The notes beneath the pieces were generated by a model. It was not told where the DNA came from. It saw only the letters and a list, made by a program, of their open reading frames with translations, and made no database searches. Positions 26,363 to 34,959 of a DNA stretch of 64,000 nt are shown piece by piece; position 1 is the stretch's first letter; the number at the start of each line of letters is the position of its first letter. Source of the stretch: Sphaerisporangium flaviroseum (GTDB lineage: Bacteria > Actinomycetota > Actinomycetes > Streptosporangiales > Streptosporangiaceae); NCBI RefSeq assembly GCF_039537005.1, contig NZ_BAAAZR010000001.1, forward strand, positions 62,001-126,000, read 5' to 3'. The position numbers and the translations under genes were made by a program.

Positions 26363-27655
26363 ATGGCGGCCACGAGGCCCGGCCGGCTGCCCGGGCGGCA
26401 CCGCCGCTCGCCCGAAAGCCAAGCGACGTACAGCGAGGTCATCGCCATCGGCGAGTTCCGTGCGCTGTGGGTCGGTCAGTGCCTTTCCCTCCTCGGTGAT
26501 CAGCTCGCCCAAGTGGCACTGGCGCTCCTCGTCTTCGAAAGAACCCGTTCACCACTCGCCACCGCCGCGGTCTACGCCCTGACCTACCTCCCACCGATCG
26601 TCGGCGGCCCGCTGCTGGCCGGTCTCGCCGACCGGTACGCGCGACGCCAGGTCATGATCGTGTGTGACATCGTGCGGGCGCTTCTCATCGGCCTCATGGC
26701 CATCCCCAGCATGCCTTTCCCGGTGCTGTGCGCCCTGGTGTTCTGCGTGGTGCTGCTCAGCTCGCCGTTCACCGCCGCACGAGCGGCACTGCTGCCGGAG
26801 ATCCTCGAGGGTGACCGGTACGTGGCGGGCTCTGCGCTGCAGAACATGACGAACCAGGCTGTGCAGATGCTGGGCTTCGCCGCGGGGGCCGGGGTGATCG
26901 CGACCATAGGCGCCTACCGTGGCCTCGCGCTGGACGCCGTGACCTTCGTCGCCTCGGCGCTGATCCTCGCGGTCGGCCTGCGCCGGCGCCCCCCGCCGGA
27001 CCCTGAGGACGGTGTCCACACGTCCATCTGGGCGACGACCAAGGCCGGGGCTCGTCTGGTATTCGGTGACAGGCGGCTGCGCATGCTCGTGCTCTTCGCC
27101 TGGCTCTGCGGCTTCTACGTGCTTCCCGAGGGCATCGCCGTGCCGTACGCCGCGACGCTGAGCCATGATCCACGCGAGATCACGCTGATCACGGGCCTGC
27201 TCATGGCTGCCATGCCGACGGGGACGGTACTCGGGGCCTTCGCCTTCAGCCGGTTCGTGACACCGACCAGGCGGCTACGGGCCATGGGCTGGATGGCGAT
27301 GCTCAGTTGCGCTCCGCTCATCGGGTGCGTGATGAGGCCTCCGCTGGCCGTCGTGCTTGGCCTGTGGATCCTGGCCGGGATCGGCGGGGCCTACCAGCTC
27401 GCGGCGAACGCCGCGTTCGTGCAATGTGTGCCGGCCAACCGCCGAGGGCAGGCCTTCGGGCTCGTACAGTCAGGGCTGCTCGCAGCCCAGGGCATCGGGA
27501 TCCTCATCGGCGGCGCCGCCGCGCAAGTACTCGGACCAGAGCCGGTGGTCGCCCTCGCCGGAGCGGGGGGACTCTCCGTGGCCGCATTGCTGGCCATGCT
27601 CTGGACCGAGTCTCGTGCCGAGATAATCACCAGGGTCCGCACCCAGGTGACCTAG
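26363..27655 (+). CDS. MFS transporter (DHA3/EntS-like)
   Basis: 430 residues with about twelve membrane segments: FRALWVGQCLSLLGDQLAQV opens segment 1, GGPLLAGLADRYARRQVMIV is the MFS signature loop. GGAG lies nine nt before the ATG. Relatives export macrolides or siderophores; the substrate is unknown. Its stop overlaps the stop of the convergent PspC gene in the shared CTAG at 27652-27655. Confidence 0.85.
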   Translation: MAATRPGRLPGRHRRSPESQATYSEVIAIGEFRALWVGQCLSLLGDQLAQVALALLVFERTRSPLATAAVYALTYLPPIVGGPLLAGLADRYARRQVMIVCDIVRALLIGLMAIPSMPFPVLCALVFCVVLLSSPFTAARAALLPEILEGDRYVAGSALQNMTNQAVQMLGFAAGAGVIATIGAYRGLALDAVTFVASALILAVGLRRRPPPDPEDGVHTSIWATTKAGARLVFGDRRLRMLVLFAWLCGFYVLPEGIAVPYAATLSHDPREITLITGLLMAAMPTGTVLGAFAFSRFVTPTRRLRAMGWMAMLSCAPLIGCVMRPPLAVVLGLWILAGIGGAYQLAANAAFVQCVPANRRGQAFGLVQSGLLAAQGIGILIGGAAAQVLGPEPVVALAGAGGLSVAALLAMLWTESRAEIITRVRTQVT

Positions 27656-28260
27656 GCGCTCGTGGGGGGCTCGTCCACCGGCGACCGCGGCGGGCTCGTC
27701 GGCGTCTGAGGCCGGGGCTGGGGCTGGGCGGCCGGCGCGGAGTAGGGCGACTGGTCGGCGGGGGCGGGCTGGTCGGCGTACGGAGACTGGTCCGCGGGGG
27801 CGGGCCGGTCAGCGTACCGAGACGGGTCGGTGTACGGGGACTGGTCGGTGTACGGGGACTGGTCCGCGTACGGGGACTGGTCCGCGTACGGGGACTGGTC
27901 CGCGTACGGGGACTGGTCGGCGTAGCCGGGGCGGTCGGCGTGGGGTGCCCGCGCCGACTGCGGCCAGTAGTTCGACACCTGCTGCCAGGCGGACCCAGAG
28001 CCGTCCTTCTGCTTGTTGATCAGATCCTGGACGATCGAGGTCTGCTTGCCCTCCTCGGGGATCAGCAGCCACGCGACGGCGTAGATGCCGACACCGAGGC
28101 CGCCGAAGAAGGTCGCCACGGCGAGCGCGAGCCGAAGGATGTTGGCGTCGATGCCGATGAACTCAGCGGCACCGGAGCACACACCGGCGATGATGCGGCC
28201 TTCGCGTGTGCGGCGGAATTCCTTGGAGGTGGAGGGGCCTTGGATGTTCATCTCGTTCAT
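27652..28260 (-). CDS. PspC-domain envelope stress protein with Pro/Tyr-rich repeat tail
   Basis: About 202 residues from MNEMNIQGPSTSKEFRRTRE. The PspC domain (residues 13-75: GRIIAGVCSGAAEFIGIDAN, then a membrane helix GGLGVGIYAVAWLLIPEEG) is followed by a disordered tail with about ten copies of a DQSPYA-like hexapeptide, encoded by near-identical 18-bp repeats. PspC proteins sense or respond to membrane stress; the tail is probably cytoplasmic or exposed and of unknown role. The upstream open frame to 28368 lacks a better start. Confidence 0.85.
   Translation of the reverse strand: MNEMNIQGPSTSKEFRRTREGRIIAGVCSGAAEFIGIDANILRLALAVATFFGGLGVGIYAVAWLLIPEEGKQTSIVQDLINKQKDGSGSAWQQVSNYWPQSARAPHADRPGYADQSPYADQSPYADQSPYADQSPYTDQSPYTDPSRYADRPAPADQSPYADQPAPADQSPYSAPAAQPQPRPQTPTSPPRSPVDEPPTSA
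27776..27920. repeat. 18-bp tandem repeats inside the PspC gene
   Basis: Near-identical units built on GTACGGGGACTGGTCSGC repeat about eight times without breaking the frame, coding for DQSPYA/T. Copy number is likely to vary between strains. Confidence 0.7.
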
Positions 28261-28489
28261 GTCTTCAGACTGCCCTGGAGGCACTCCTCCGCACATCGGG
28301 ATTCCCCCTGGCACGACCCTGGTGACGCCCTGACGCCTGATAACGTTCAAGGAACCGCTTGGCCTCACCCTGACAGGGAACCACCTGGGGTGACGGCGGC
28401 GCAGCCCGACTCAGAGCCCGCATCCAGCGGACGGCCAGGGCAAGCCGGTCGCGCGGAGCGCGGTACGCTCAGTACCCTGCAAACCAGCT

Positions 28490-28564
28490 GGGCCGCTAGC
28501 TCAATGGCAGAGCTGCGGACTTTTAATCCGTAGGTTCAGGGTTCGAGTCCCTGGCGGCCCACCA
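28490..28564 (+). tRNA. tRNA-Lys (TTT) with encoded CCA
   Basis: Acceptor GGGCCGC/GCGGCCC; D stem GCTC/GAGC; anticodon stem GCGGA/TCCGT around CTTTTAA (anticodon TTT); T arm CAGGG-TTCGAGT-CCCTG; CCA is encoded. An integrase gene lies directly downstream in convergent orientation, so this is the likely integration target of that element. Confidence 0.95.
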
Positions 28565-28569
28565 GCAAA

Positions 28570-28603
28570 AACACCCCCGGACCGATCTTCGTCCGAGGGT
28601 GTT
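28570..28603 (+). terminator. Terminator after tRNA-Lys
   Basis: AACACCCCCGGAC and GTCCGAGGGTGTT pair with one mismatch, 6 nt after the tRNA 3' end. Confidence 0.65.
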
Positions 28604-28616
28604 GCTAACACTTCTG

Positions 28617-29891
28617 CTAACACCGGCCTACGGGGCCGGTCTCAGTGCTTGAGCGAAGACGTCGGCCGCCGAGGCTTCCGCCGCCCGGATCACGTGGGCG
28701 TACACCCTCAGGGTGATCGCGGGTCGGCATGGCCGAGCCGAGCGGCGACCACGTGCACCGGCACGCCAGCAAGGAGAAGCGTGGTCGCGTGGACGCGGCG
28801 AAGGTCGTGCAGCCGAGCGAACGGGAGCGGTACCGCCGGCGCCTGCCCCTTGACGGGGCGTTGTAGGCCTTCACGAGGTCCCTGATGAGCTGGGTGACGG
28901 TGTCCGGGTAGATCAGCCGCCCGAGGCCTGTCGTGAAGACGTGAGGGTCCTTGTCCCCGACCCACTCATCCCCCGCGGTGAGCTTGTCGACGTTCTGCCG
29001 CGCCTGATGGTCGAGGAGCACGGCGACGGTCTCGTCATCGATGCTGACGACGCGAATCCGCCCGCTCTTCGTGGTGCCCTCGATGCGCACTCCGTCGACG
29101 ATGCCGGCCGACCCGGCGATGGTGATTGCCTTGCCGTCGAGGTCCACGTTCGACCAGCGCAGGTTGAGCAGCTCACCGCGACGGGCCCCGGTGTAGGCAG
29201 CAACGTGGAAGAAGGCGAAGAGCCGATGTGACCGCGCGAAGGTCAGAAAGGTACGGAGCTGGTAAGGAGTCCAGACGCTGCCCGGTTCGGCATAGGTGTG
29301 CTTCGGCCGCTTCGCCCGCTCGACCGGGTTGGAGGTAAGCAGTTCTTCGACCTTGACCGCGTCGCCGAATGCCTTACGGAGCACGGCATGAACGTGGTTC
29401 ACCGACCGCGTCGACAACGGCCTTCCGTCCTTGCTTCCCTTGGCGCGTAGGTGACCGTACAGCTTGGTGATCGTGCTGGGCCGGACCGCCTGTAGCCGCA
29501 TGTTCCCGATGCTCGGCCGGACGTACAGCCGGATGATCATCTTGTAGTCCTTCAGGGTCCGCGGTTTGATCTCCATCGCGTGAGTCTCAATCCAGTCATC
29601 CAGGTATTCACCTACGGTGATCTTGTTTCGGTCGACATAGTCTCCACGACGAGCCTTCACACGCGCCTCGTCGCGTGCTTCCTTGGCGTCGCTCTCGGTC
29701 GCAAAGCCGCCGACCCACTTCGGTTTACTGACGCCGGTCTCGGGGTCGTTAACGCGGATGACGTACGACCACGTGGCCCCGCGTTTCATGACCCCATCAC
29801 GAAGCTTGGGCTGTCCCTTGGTGCCCCTCTTCTTGTCGGCCGACTTGGCCCCATCGCGGCTACCCGGCACGGCAACGAGATTCCCAGTCAT
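28617..29891 (-). pseudogene. Tyrosine-recombinase integrase of the tRNA-Lys element, two frameshifts
   Basis: The N-terminal ~350 residues are intact: an arm-binding part, the core-binding domain (VGEYLDDWIETHAMEIKPRT) and the start of the catalytic domain with the first Arg (YTGARRGELLNLRW) and Lys loop. Near 28852 the frame is lost; HDLRRVHATTLLLAGVPVHV with the HxxR and GHADP continues in a second frame, and TLRVYAHVIRAAEASAADVF with the catalytic Tyr in a third. Single-base deletions near 28852 and 28712 explain both breaks; the original stop would be at 28628. ATGA overlap with xis. Confidence 0.8.
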
Positions 29892-30073
29892 GCTGCGTTC
29901 TCCTTGGCCAACTGATCAGCGATGTAGGTCTCAAGGCCGACCAGCGGGATACGCCGGGACCGGTCGATGTGGAGGTAAGGGACGGCGCCGGAGTCCATGA
30001 GTTGGTAGAGCTTGGCGCGGGAAATCGACAGTGCTTCCACTGCTTCGGGGACGGTCAGCAGGAGCTTCGCCAC
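29888..30073 (-). CDS. Excisionase-type helix-turn-helix protein
   Basis: 61 residues from a GTG: AKLLLTVPEAVEALSISRAK then LYQLMDSGAVPYLHIDRSRR, a MerR/excisionase winged helix, size and sequence typical of Xis of pSAM2-like elements. It acts with the integrase to bring out the element. It overlaps the integrase start by 4 nt and the Rep frame by 19 nt, so the three were one operon in the order rep-xis-int. Confidence 0.85.
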   Translation of the reverse strand: MAKLLLTVPEAVEALSISRAKLYQLMDSGAVPYLHIDRSRRIPLVGLETYIADQLAKENAA

Positions 30074-30903
30074 GCGCTCACCCCCTCGTCCACCGCGGAA
30101 GGCATTCCGGCAAGGGCAGCAGCGAGGGCTGCATCACCGGCCGACAACCCTCGTCCGGCATACCTCCAATGAGTGATCTTGACGGGAACGTCCTCCGGCA
30201 GGATCGGGAGTCGGCCTGTGGTGATCTCGTGCTGTCGGGCGTGGTCGACACGTAGCGCCCGGAGTTTGCCGATGGTGGTGGAGTAGCGGCGGCTTCTGGT
30301 GGAGAAGTGGCCGCGGTAGCCGAGCATGTGGGCCCAGTGGGTGAGGCGGAGCTTGGCCAGGTAGGACAGGGTGCCGAGGCGGAAGCATTCGGCGATCAGT
30401 CGCCGGGGATGCTCGCGGAGGCCGAGGGCGCCGAGGTTTTCCAGCGGTTGGATGCGCCCGTCGAGGCGGATCACGGCGTGCAGGTGGACGACGCCGCGGC
30501 GCTGGTATTCGGCGACCTTGGCGAACGAGACGACCAGATGCTCTCGAAGTTCGCGAAGGGTGAGCCCGCCGGCGTTGGCCAGTCTGCGGCGCAGGGCGTC
30601 GGCGAAGCGTGCCCACAACAGGGAGGCGGCGGCGTTGAACAGTACCGAGCCGGTGTAGTCGTAGCAGTCCGGGCACAGCGGTTCGCCCAGGACCTTCTCG
30701 TCGGCACCGTGCCGGACCGTGCAGGACAGGGGCCGTCCGTGCGGGCAGGTTTCGGCAGTGCGCTCGACCGGGTTCGTACAGTCGATGACGGTCTTGCCGG
30801 CCAACGAACCCTCGCCGGCGCCGACGAGGGTCAGTGCCGCCTCCAGCCCGTCCCAGGCAACCGCAACCACCACCACGTCGACCTGAGATGCGAAGTCAGT
30901 CAC
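30055..30903 (-). pseudogene. Chimeric frame: F420-oxidoreductase fragment fused to truncated RepSA-type replication initiator
   Basis: The first ~47 residues (DVVVVAVAWDGLEAALTLVG, then GKTVIDCTNPVE) resemble the middle of NADPH:F420 oxidoreductase-like proteins, without the GxGxxG start. At about residue 48 the sequence turns into a pSAM2 RepSA-like initiator: TCPHGRPLSC, LCPDCYDYTG and the two-histidine HUH motif VVHLHAVIRLDG. The initiator's N-terminal part is missing. The open frame runs through the junction, so a deletion fused the two by chance or the fusion is expressed from a GTG at 30903. Function as an initiator is doubtful. Confidence 0.65.
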
Positions 30904-31265
30904 TCCGTCGCCTGCAAGCGCGGGCCCTCGTCACGAGAGTCCTCGGTGCCGAGCCGCCGTCAGGGCGTGGGGGGCGCGGTCTATCAGCTCTCCCTACTGG
31001 GCGAGTCGTTCGCGAATGGACCCCTCGCATACCTCGCTCAGTGGGCCGCGGACCACCAAGCCGAGCTTGCGTAGCCGGACTCGACGAGGGCAACTAAACG
31101 ATCACGCTACGTCGAGACCGCGTACGCATCAGGCATCCCCATCTGGCGCCGAGTGGCGTCGTTCCGTACCGGGAGGACATCCGACTCTGCCGATGAGCGG
31201 ACACCTGACCTTGGGCTGGCGCGTTAACTGCGCGGTTGTCGGTACGCCGGTGGATACTGCCCGGC
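30904..31265. other. Short gap with a coding-like remnant on the + strand
   Basis: On the + strand 30970-31074 reads GGAVYQLSLLGESFANGPLA then YLAQWAADHQAELA and a stop, protein-like but without a start or a recognisable family. Probably the tail of a gene lost at the edge of the element. Confidence 0.3.
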
Positions 31266-31976
31266 ATGGCGAGCTTCAAGGACCAGGACCTGACTGATGC
31301 CGAGTTCCGCGAGTGTGACTTGACCCGCGCTCGTCTGATCGGGGTGGTAATGCAGGACGCTGTGATCGACGGGCTGGTCACCAATCTGGTGGTCAACGGA
31401 GTCGAGGTGACGTCGTACGTCGAAGCCGAGCTTGACCGCCGGTATCCGGTGCGGCTGCTGCTCCGCTCAGCCGATCCGGCGGACCTGCTGCAGGCTGTCC
31501 GGCAGCTGCGGGCCGGCTGGGCGGAGACGATCGAGCGGCTGCGAGCGATGCCCAGGGGTTCGGAGCAGCAGCGCGTCGGCGGCGAATGGTCGGCGCTAGA
31601 GACCCAGCGCCATCTGGTGTTCGTGCACGACTCGTGGTTCCGCCGCTGCTGTCTGGGATCGACCGAGCCGTTCACTGCGATCGGGCTGGCGTCCGAGTTC
31701 GTCCCTGACCAGGAGGAGCAGGGCCTGGACCGAGCGGCGGCCCCCAGTCTCGACAAGGTGCTGGCCGCGCGAGACGTGCAAGGCGCTGAGCTAGAGCGTT
31801 GGCTGTCGACGGTGACGGCCGATCAGCTCTCGGCGCCCGCGCCAGTGCCGGCGGGCCCGGGTTGGCCGCCGTATGCCAGGGGAAAGTCGGTGCTGGAGTG
31901 CGTTCAGGTGGTACTGGACGAGGAGTGGGCGCACCACGGTTTCTGCGTTCGTGACCTCGATCTACTCGGATCATGA
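31266..31976 (+). CDS. DinB-like protein with N-terminal pentapeptide-type segment
   Basis: 236 residues from MASFKDQDLTDAEFRECDLT. The first ~45 residues carry A(D/N)Lxx-like pentapeptide spacing; the rest is a four-helix DinB/maleylpyruvate-isomerase-like fold with WSALETQRHLVFVHDSWFR and ECVQVVLDEEWAHHGF, whose His residues (in QRHLVFVH and EEWAHH) could form the family's metal site. Such proteins are often thiol-dependent S-transferases or of unknown role. Stands alone. Confidence 0.75.
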   Translation: MASFKDQDLTDAEFRECDLTRARLIGVVMQDAVIDGLVTNLVVNGVEVTSYVEAELDRRYPVRLLLRSADPADLLQAVRQLRAGWAETIERLRAMPRGSEQQRVGGEWSALETQRHLVFVHDSWFRRCCLGSTEPFTAIGLASEFVPDQEEQGLDRAAAPSLDKVLAARDVQGAELERWLSTVTADQLSAPAPVPAGPGWPPYARGKSVLECVQVVLDEEWAHHGFCVRDLDLLGS

Positions 31977-32196
31977 CCCTCGCCACGAGGTTGCGTGCGA
32001 CTAGCAAGGATTCACTCTCATGCCGCCGACAGCGCGCTGCGCTTGCTCCTGCTTCCGCCCCAAGTTTCGCGTGCTGGACGGCGCTACGTTGCTGACTTCG
32101 CTGCTGCCGTGCGTGACACCTCCGCGCCGGGCAGCACAACCGGGCCTCGCCCACCTGTACGGCAGGACGGACACCGGTCGCCGGTAGCATCCGGGC

Positions 32197-32556
32197 ATGC
32201 AGCCGCGACGTCACCGGATGCGCCAGCGGCAACGCCGTGACTCAGCACAGGAATGGATCAATTCCGGTGCGGCCGTTACGGTGAAGAGCTACGCCAAGCG
32301 GTACGGCGTCGACCGGTACACCGCCTGCGACGACCTGACCGCGCTCGGATTCGCATTGCCAGAATCAGCGCGGCAGTGGGGGCAGCGCCCGCCAACGACC
32401 CCGCGCCGTACCGTCGAGCGCGGCGTCAGCCAGGTCGACGACGAGTGGTCGACCATGCCGGACGGCAGGTGGTTCTTCGTGGCGGGCTCCACCTCCGGCG
32501 GCGCGCCCTACGGCATGTTCGCCGACGAGATGCCGCCACACGACGATCCGCTTTGA
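32197..32556 (+). CDS. Small protein with a helix-turn-helix-like segment
   Basis: 119 residues; basic N-terminus (MQPRRHRMRQRQRRD), then VTVKSYAKRYGVDRYTACDD that reads like a DNA-binding helix pair, and an acidic tail. Not recognised beyond that. Its 3' end overlaps the convergent frame at 32508 by 49 nt. Confidence 0.55.
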   Translation: MQPRRHRMRQRQRRDSAQEWINSGAAVTVKSYAKRYGVDRYTACDDLTALGFALPESARQWGQRPPTTPRRTVERGVSQVDDEWSTMPDGRWFFVAGSTSGGAPYGMFADEMPPHDDPL

Positions 32557-32969
32557 GGACTCCGAACGTGGTCGCTACGCGAGAGGGGATCAAGCATTCG
32601 AGCGAAGTAGCCGATGAGAGTGCCCAGAACGACCTGCGCTCCCTGTGGGCTGCCGTCTTCGACCTCGCTGCAGAAGCGAGCTATACGGAGCGGATCCAGC
32701 GACGCTTCAGACCCGTCCGGACCGCCATTGGATTGTCCCCACCAGGCGAGATTTACAGGCCCTGGTTGGCGGCCCTTGCCTGTGGCCGCCTGCGCGTTGG
32801 GGATCGGTGCTGTGGTGGCGACAACGAGGCCGAGTGCAAGCAGCGCGGCGGCGAGAAGGGAGCGTCTTCCCTTGTGCCCTTTCCGTGTTCCGGGTGCGGC
32901 CGACACCACACCATGCGGGTGGTGCGGGTCTTCACGCCGCCGCACGCGGAACACGGAGAGTTCACCCAT
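32508..32969 (-). CDS. Putative exported protein, possibly a gene fragment
   Basis: 153 residues. After an arginine-rich lead, RRSLLAAALLALGLVVATTA forms a signal-peptide core, with a cleavage-like AQAAT. The mature part is short and unlike any family I know. It starts 27 nt behind the hydrolase stop in the same direction, and overlaps the convergent gene at 32197. It may be the 5' end of a truncated secreted-enzyme gene. Confidence 0.35.
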   Translation of the reverse strand: MGELSVFRVRRREDPHHPHGVVSAAPGTRKGHKGRRSLLAAALLALGLVVATTAPIPNAQAATGKGRQPGPVNLAWWGQSNGGPDGSEASLDPLRIARFCSEVEDGSPQGAQVVLGTLIGYFARMLDPLSRSDHVRSPQSGSSCGGISSANMP

Positions 32970-32996
32970 TCGGGTACGCGTGGAGTCCGCTTGTCT

Positions 32997-33896
32997 TTAC
33001 TTGGATTCGAGGCGGCCCAGGGTGCTCTCGACCGGTGCCGGCCAGATGGAGTCCTTGAGGCCGAGGGCGTCGCGAAGGTAGGCCCACGTGAGCCGCTGAA
33101 TCAGGGCAACCCGCTCGGGGCTCTCGTCCGTCGTCGCTTTGGCCTCGTAGTCGGAGATGCCGCCGAGCGAGTGCTCTGCTCCGAACAGGGTGAGCAGGCT
33201 CTTGCTGCCCGGGCTCAGGTGATACGCGTCGGTGAACCAGTCCGGCCCGCGGACTGACAGCGGGGAGTCGTCCTGGTCGCCGGCGACGACGAGGGCCGGG
33301 GTGGTCATGTCCACGAAGCTCGGGCTCATGAAGGGGAAGTGCTCGGCCGCGAACGGGGAAAGGTCGGCTCCGCCCCGGCCGGTCACGGCTAGCAGGACGC
33401 CCACCTTGATCCGTGCGTCGGACATGTCCTCTCCGGGGTTGCCGTCGGCGTCGAGGACTCGCGCCCCCAGCAGCGTGCTCGCCGTCTGGGCGCCCCAGGA
33501 GTGCCCGGCCACGGCGATGCGGGTGCGGTCGAGGCGTCCAGCAAGGCCGGGGACGGACGACTCCAGCAGGTCGAGTTGGTCGAGGATGCGCTTCAGGTCG
33601 TCGACCCGGATTCGCCAGATCAGCGGTGTGCGGGGGTCGTCGGGCGGGAGGTTCAGTGTCCGCGAGTCGAGGTGGGTGGGCTGGATGACGACGAAGCCCT
33701 GGGAGGCCCAGAAGTCGGCCAGCGGGTCGTAGTTGATCGCCGACTGGCTGAAGCCGTGCGAGAAGACGATGACGGGCAGTTCGTGGCCGGTCGTGGGTGC
33801 GGAGACCCGTACCTGCAGATCGTCGCCGCGATCCGGGGCCAGCACCGTGATGGGGTGCACCGAGACGACCGGCGTGGGCTCTGGCATTGCGTGCAT
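32997..33896 (-). CDS. Alpha/beta hydrolase (chlorophyllase/PET-hydrolase-like)
   Basis: 299 residues from MHAMPEPTPVVSVHPITVLA with GAAGGA six nt upstream; longer starts at 33920 and 33947 are less likely. It has the oxyanion strand VIVFSHGFSQS, the nucleophile elbow VAGHSWGAQTAS, an Asp-bearing VVAGDQDDSP and a His in GAEHSLGG, a full catalytic triad. No signal peptide. It is divergent from the TetR gene at 34018 with two operator copies between them, so TetR control is likely. Substrate unknown, probably an ester. Confidence 0.85.
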   Translation of the reverse strand: MHAMPEPTPVVSVHPITVLAPDRGDDLQVRVSAPTTGHELPVIVFSHGFSQSAINYDPLADFWASQGFVVIQPTHLDSRTLNLPPDDPRTPLIWRIRVDDLKRILDQLDLLESSVPGLAGRLDRTRIAVAGHSWGAQTASTLLGARVLDADGNPGEDMSDARIKVGVLLAVTGRGGADLSPFAAEHFPFMSPSFVDMTTPALVVAGDQDDSPLSVRGPDWFTDAYHLSPGSKSLLTLFGAEHSLGGISDYEAKATTDESPERVALIQRLTWAYLRDALGLKDSIWPAPVESTLGRLESK

Positions 33897-33949
33897 GGTC
33901 GTTCCTTCGTGACTTGGCATTGGCCTGCCGTACTGGCATGCTGCCAATG

Positions 33950-33989
33950 CGGAACTTGGTTCCGTTAACCTATACGGAACACGGTTCCG
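33950..33989. promoter_or_regulatory. Two tandem palindromic operators between hydrolase and TetR genes
   Basis: CGGAACTTGGTTCCG (33950-33964) and CGGAACACGGTTCCG (33975-33989) are palindromes with identical half-sites, CGGAAC and GTTCCG, 25 bp apart centre to centre. They fill the divergent gap and probably bind the TetR-family protein encoded next door. Confidence 0.75.
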
Positions 33990-34017
33990 GTTTCAAGTGG
34001 ATGTGACGGAGGTAACG

Positions 34018-34599
34018 GTGGCCGGCACGGGCAGCGGATCGGGTGCCCCGCGAAAGCAGCGGGCTGATTCCCGCCGTAACGAGGAGGCGCTACTCGAGGC
34101 GGCCGCCGCGGCGTTCGTCACCTCCGGAGTCGATGCGCCTGTGCGCGACATCGCCGCCAGGGCCGGCGTCGGCGTCGGCACGATCTACCGCCACTTCCCG
34201 ACGCGGGCCGATCTCATCGTCGCGGTGTACCGGCACCAGGTCGAGGCGTGCGCCGAGGCCGGCCCGGCGCTGCTGGCGGAGAGCGCCACACCGCACGCCG
34301 CCCTGGCGAGCTGGATCGACCTCTTCGTCGACTTCCTGGTCACCAAGCACGGCCTGGCTGAGGCGATGCGGTCCGACGATGCCGCCTTCCAGACGCTGCA
34401 CACCTACTTCCTCGACCGCCTCGTCCCCGTCTGCGCCCAGCTGCTCGACGCCGCAGCCACGGCGGGCGAGATCATCCCCGACATGGACGCCCTCGTCCTG
34501 ATGCACGGCATCGGCAATCTCTGCATCGGCGCCGACAGCCCTAGCTACGACGCGCGCCTCATGGTCGGACTCGTCATCGCAGGCTTGCGGCTCCGCTAG
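34018..34599 (+). CDS. TetR-family transcriptional regulator
   Basis: 193 residues from a GTG with GGAGG five nt upstream. The helix-turn-helix is DIAARAGVGVGTIYRHFPTR (residues about 43-62), and the C-terminal domain resembles the SbtR-type TetR repressors. It probably represses itself and the divergent hydrolase through the operators at 33950-33989, with a small lipophilic ligand as inducer (inference). Confidence 0.88.
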   Translation: MAGTGSGSGAPRKQRADSRRNEEALLEAAAAAFVTSGVDAPVRDIAARAGVGVGTIYRHFPTRADLIVAVYRHQVEACAEAGPALLAESATPHAALASWIDLFVDFLVTKHGLAEAMRSDDAAFQTLHTYFLDRLVPVCAQLLDAAATAGEIIPDMDALVLMHGIGNLCIGADSPSYDARLMVGLVIAGLRLR

Positions 34600-34959
34600 C
34601 GCTCAAGGAAGTACGCGGCGCGCGGTCGCCCGCAGAGACGCGGCAAGGCGGTGGCATGATGCTCCGCGAATGATGGGACTCGCGGTGAGCCACTGATAGA
34701 GCCGAATCTCCGCCCGTCCGCCATCCGCATCTGCCGCTGACCGACGCGCTCATGCCGAGTTGCGGTCAGTCGGCGAGTGCCGCCCCGAAGTGTGTGGCGT
34801 TGAGCTGCGGAACATCGATCCCATAGCCCTCAGTCCGTCGTGTTCGTTGCTTCGTGGGCTGCTTCACAGTCGCAGTCTCCGTCGTGGCCGGGTTCAAGCC
34901 GGCAGAAGAACCAGTAGGGCAGGCCCGTCAGGTGGGGCGGGTGGAAGTGCCGGTCACAG
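34600..34959. other. Gap before the RHS gene; probable decayed 5' end
   Basis: No start codon with ribosome site leads into the RHS frame. One frame (around 34854-34930) reads GCFTVAVSVVAGFKPAEEPV, which might be a decayed export signal. Otherwise nothing is seen. Confidence 0.3.
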
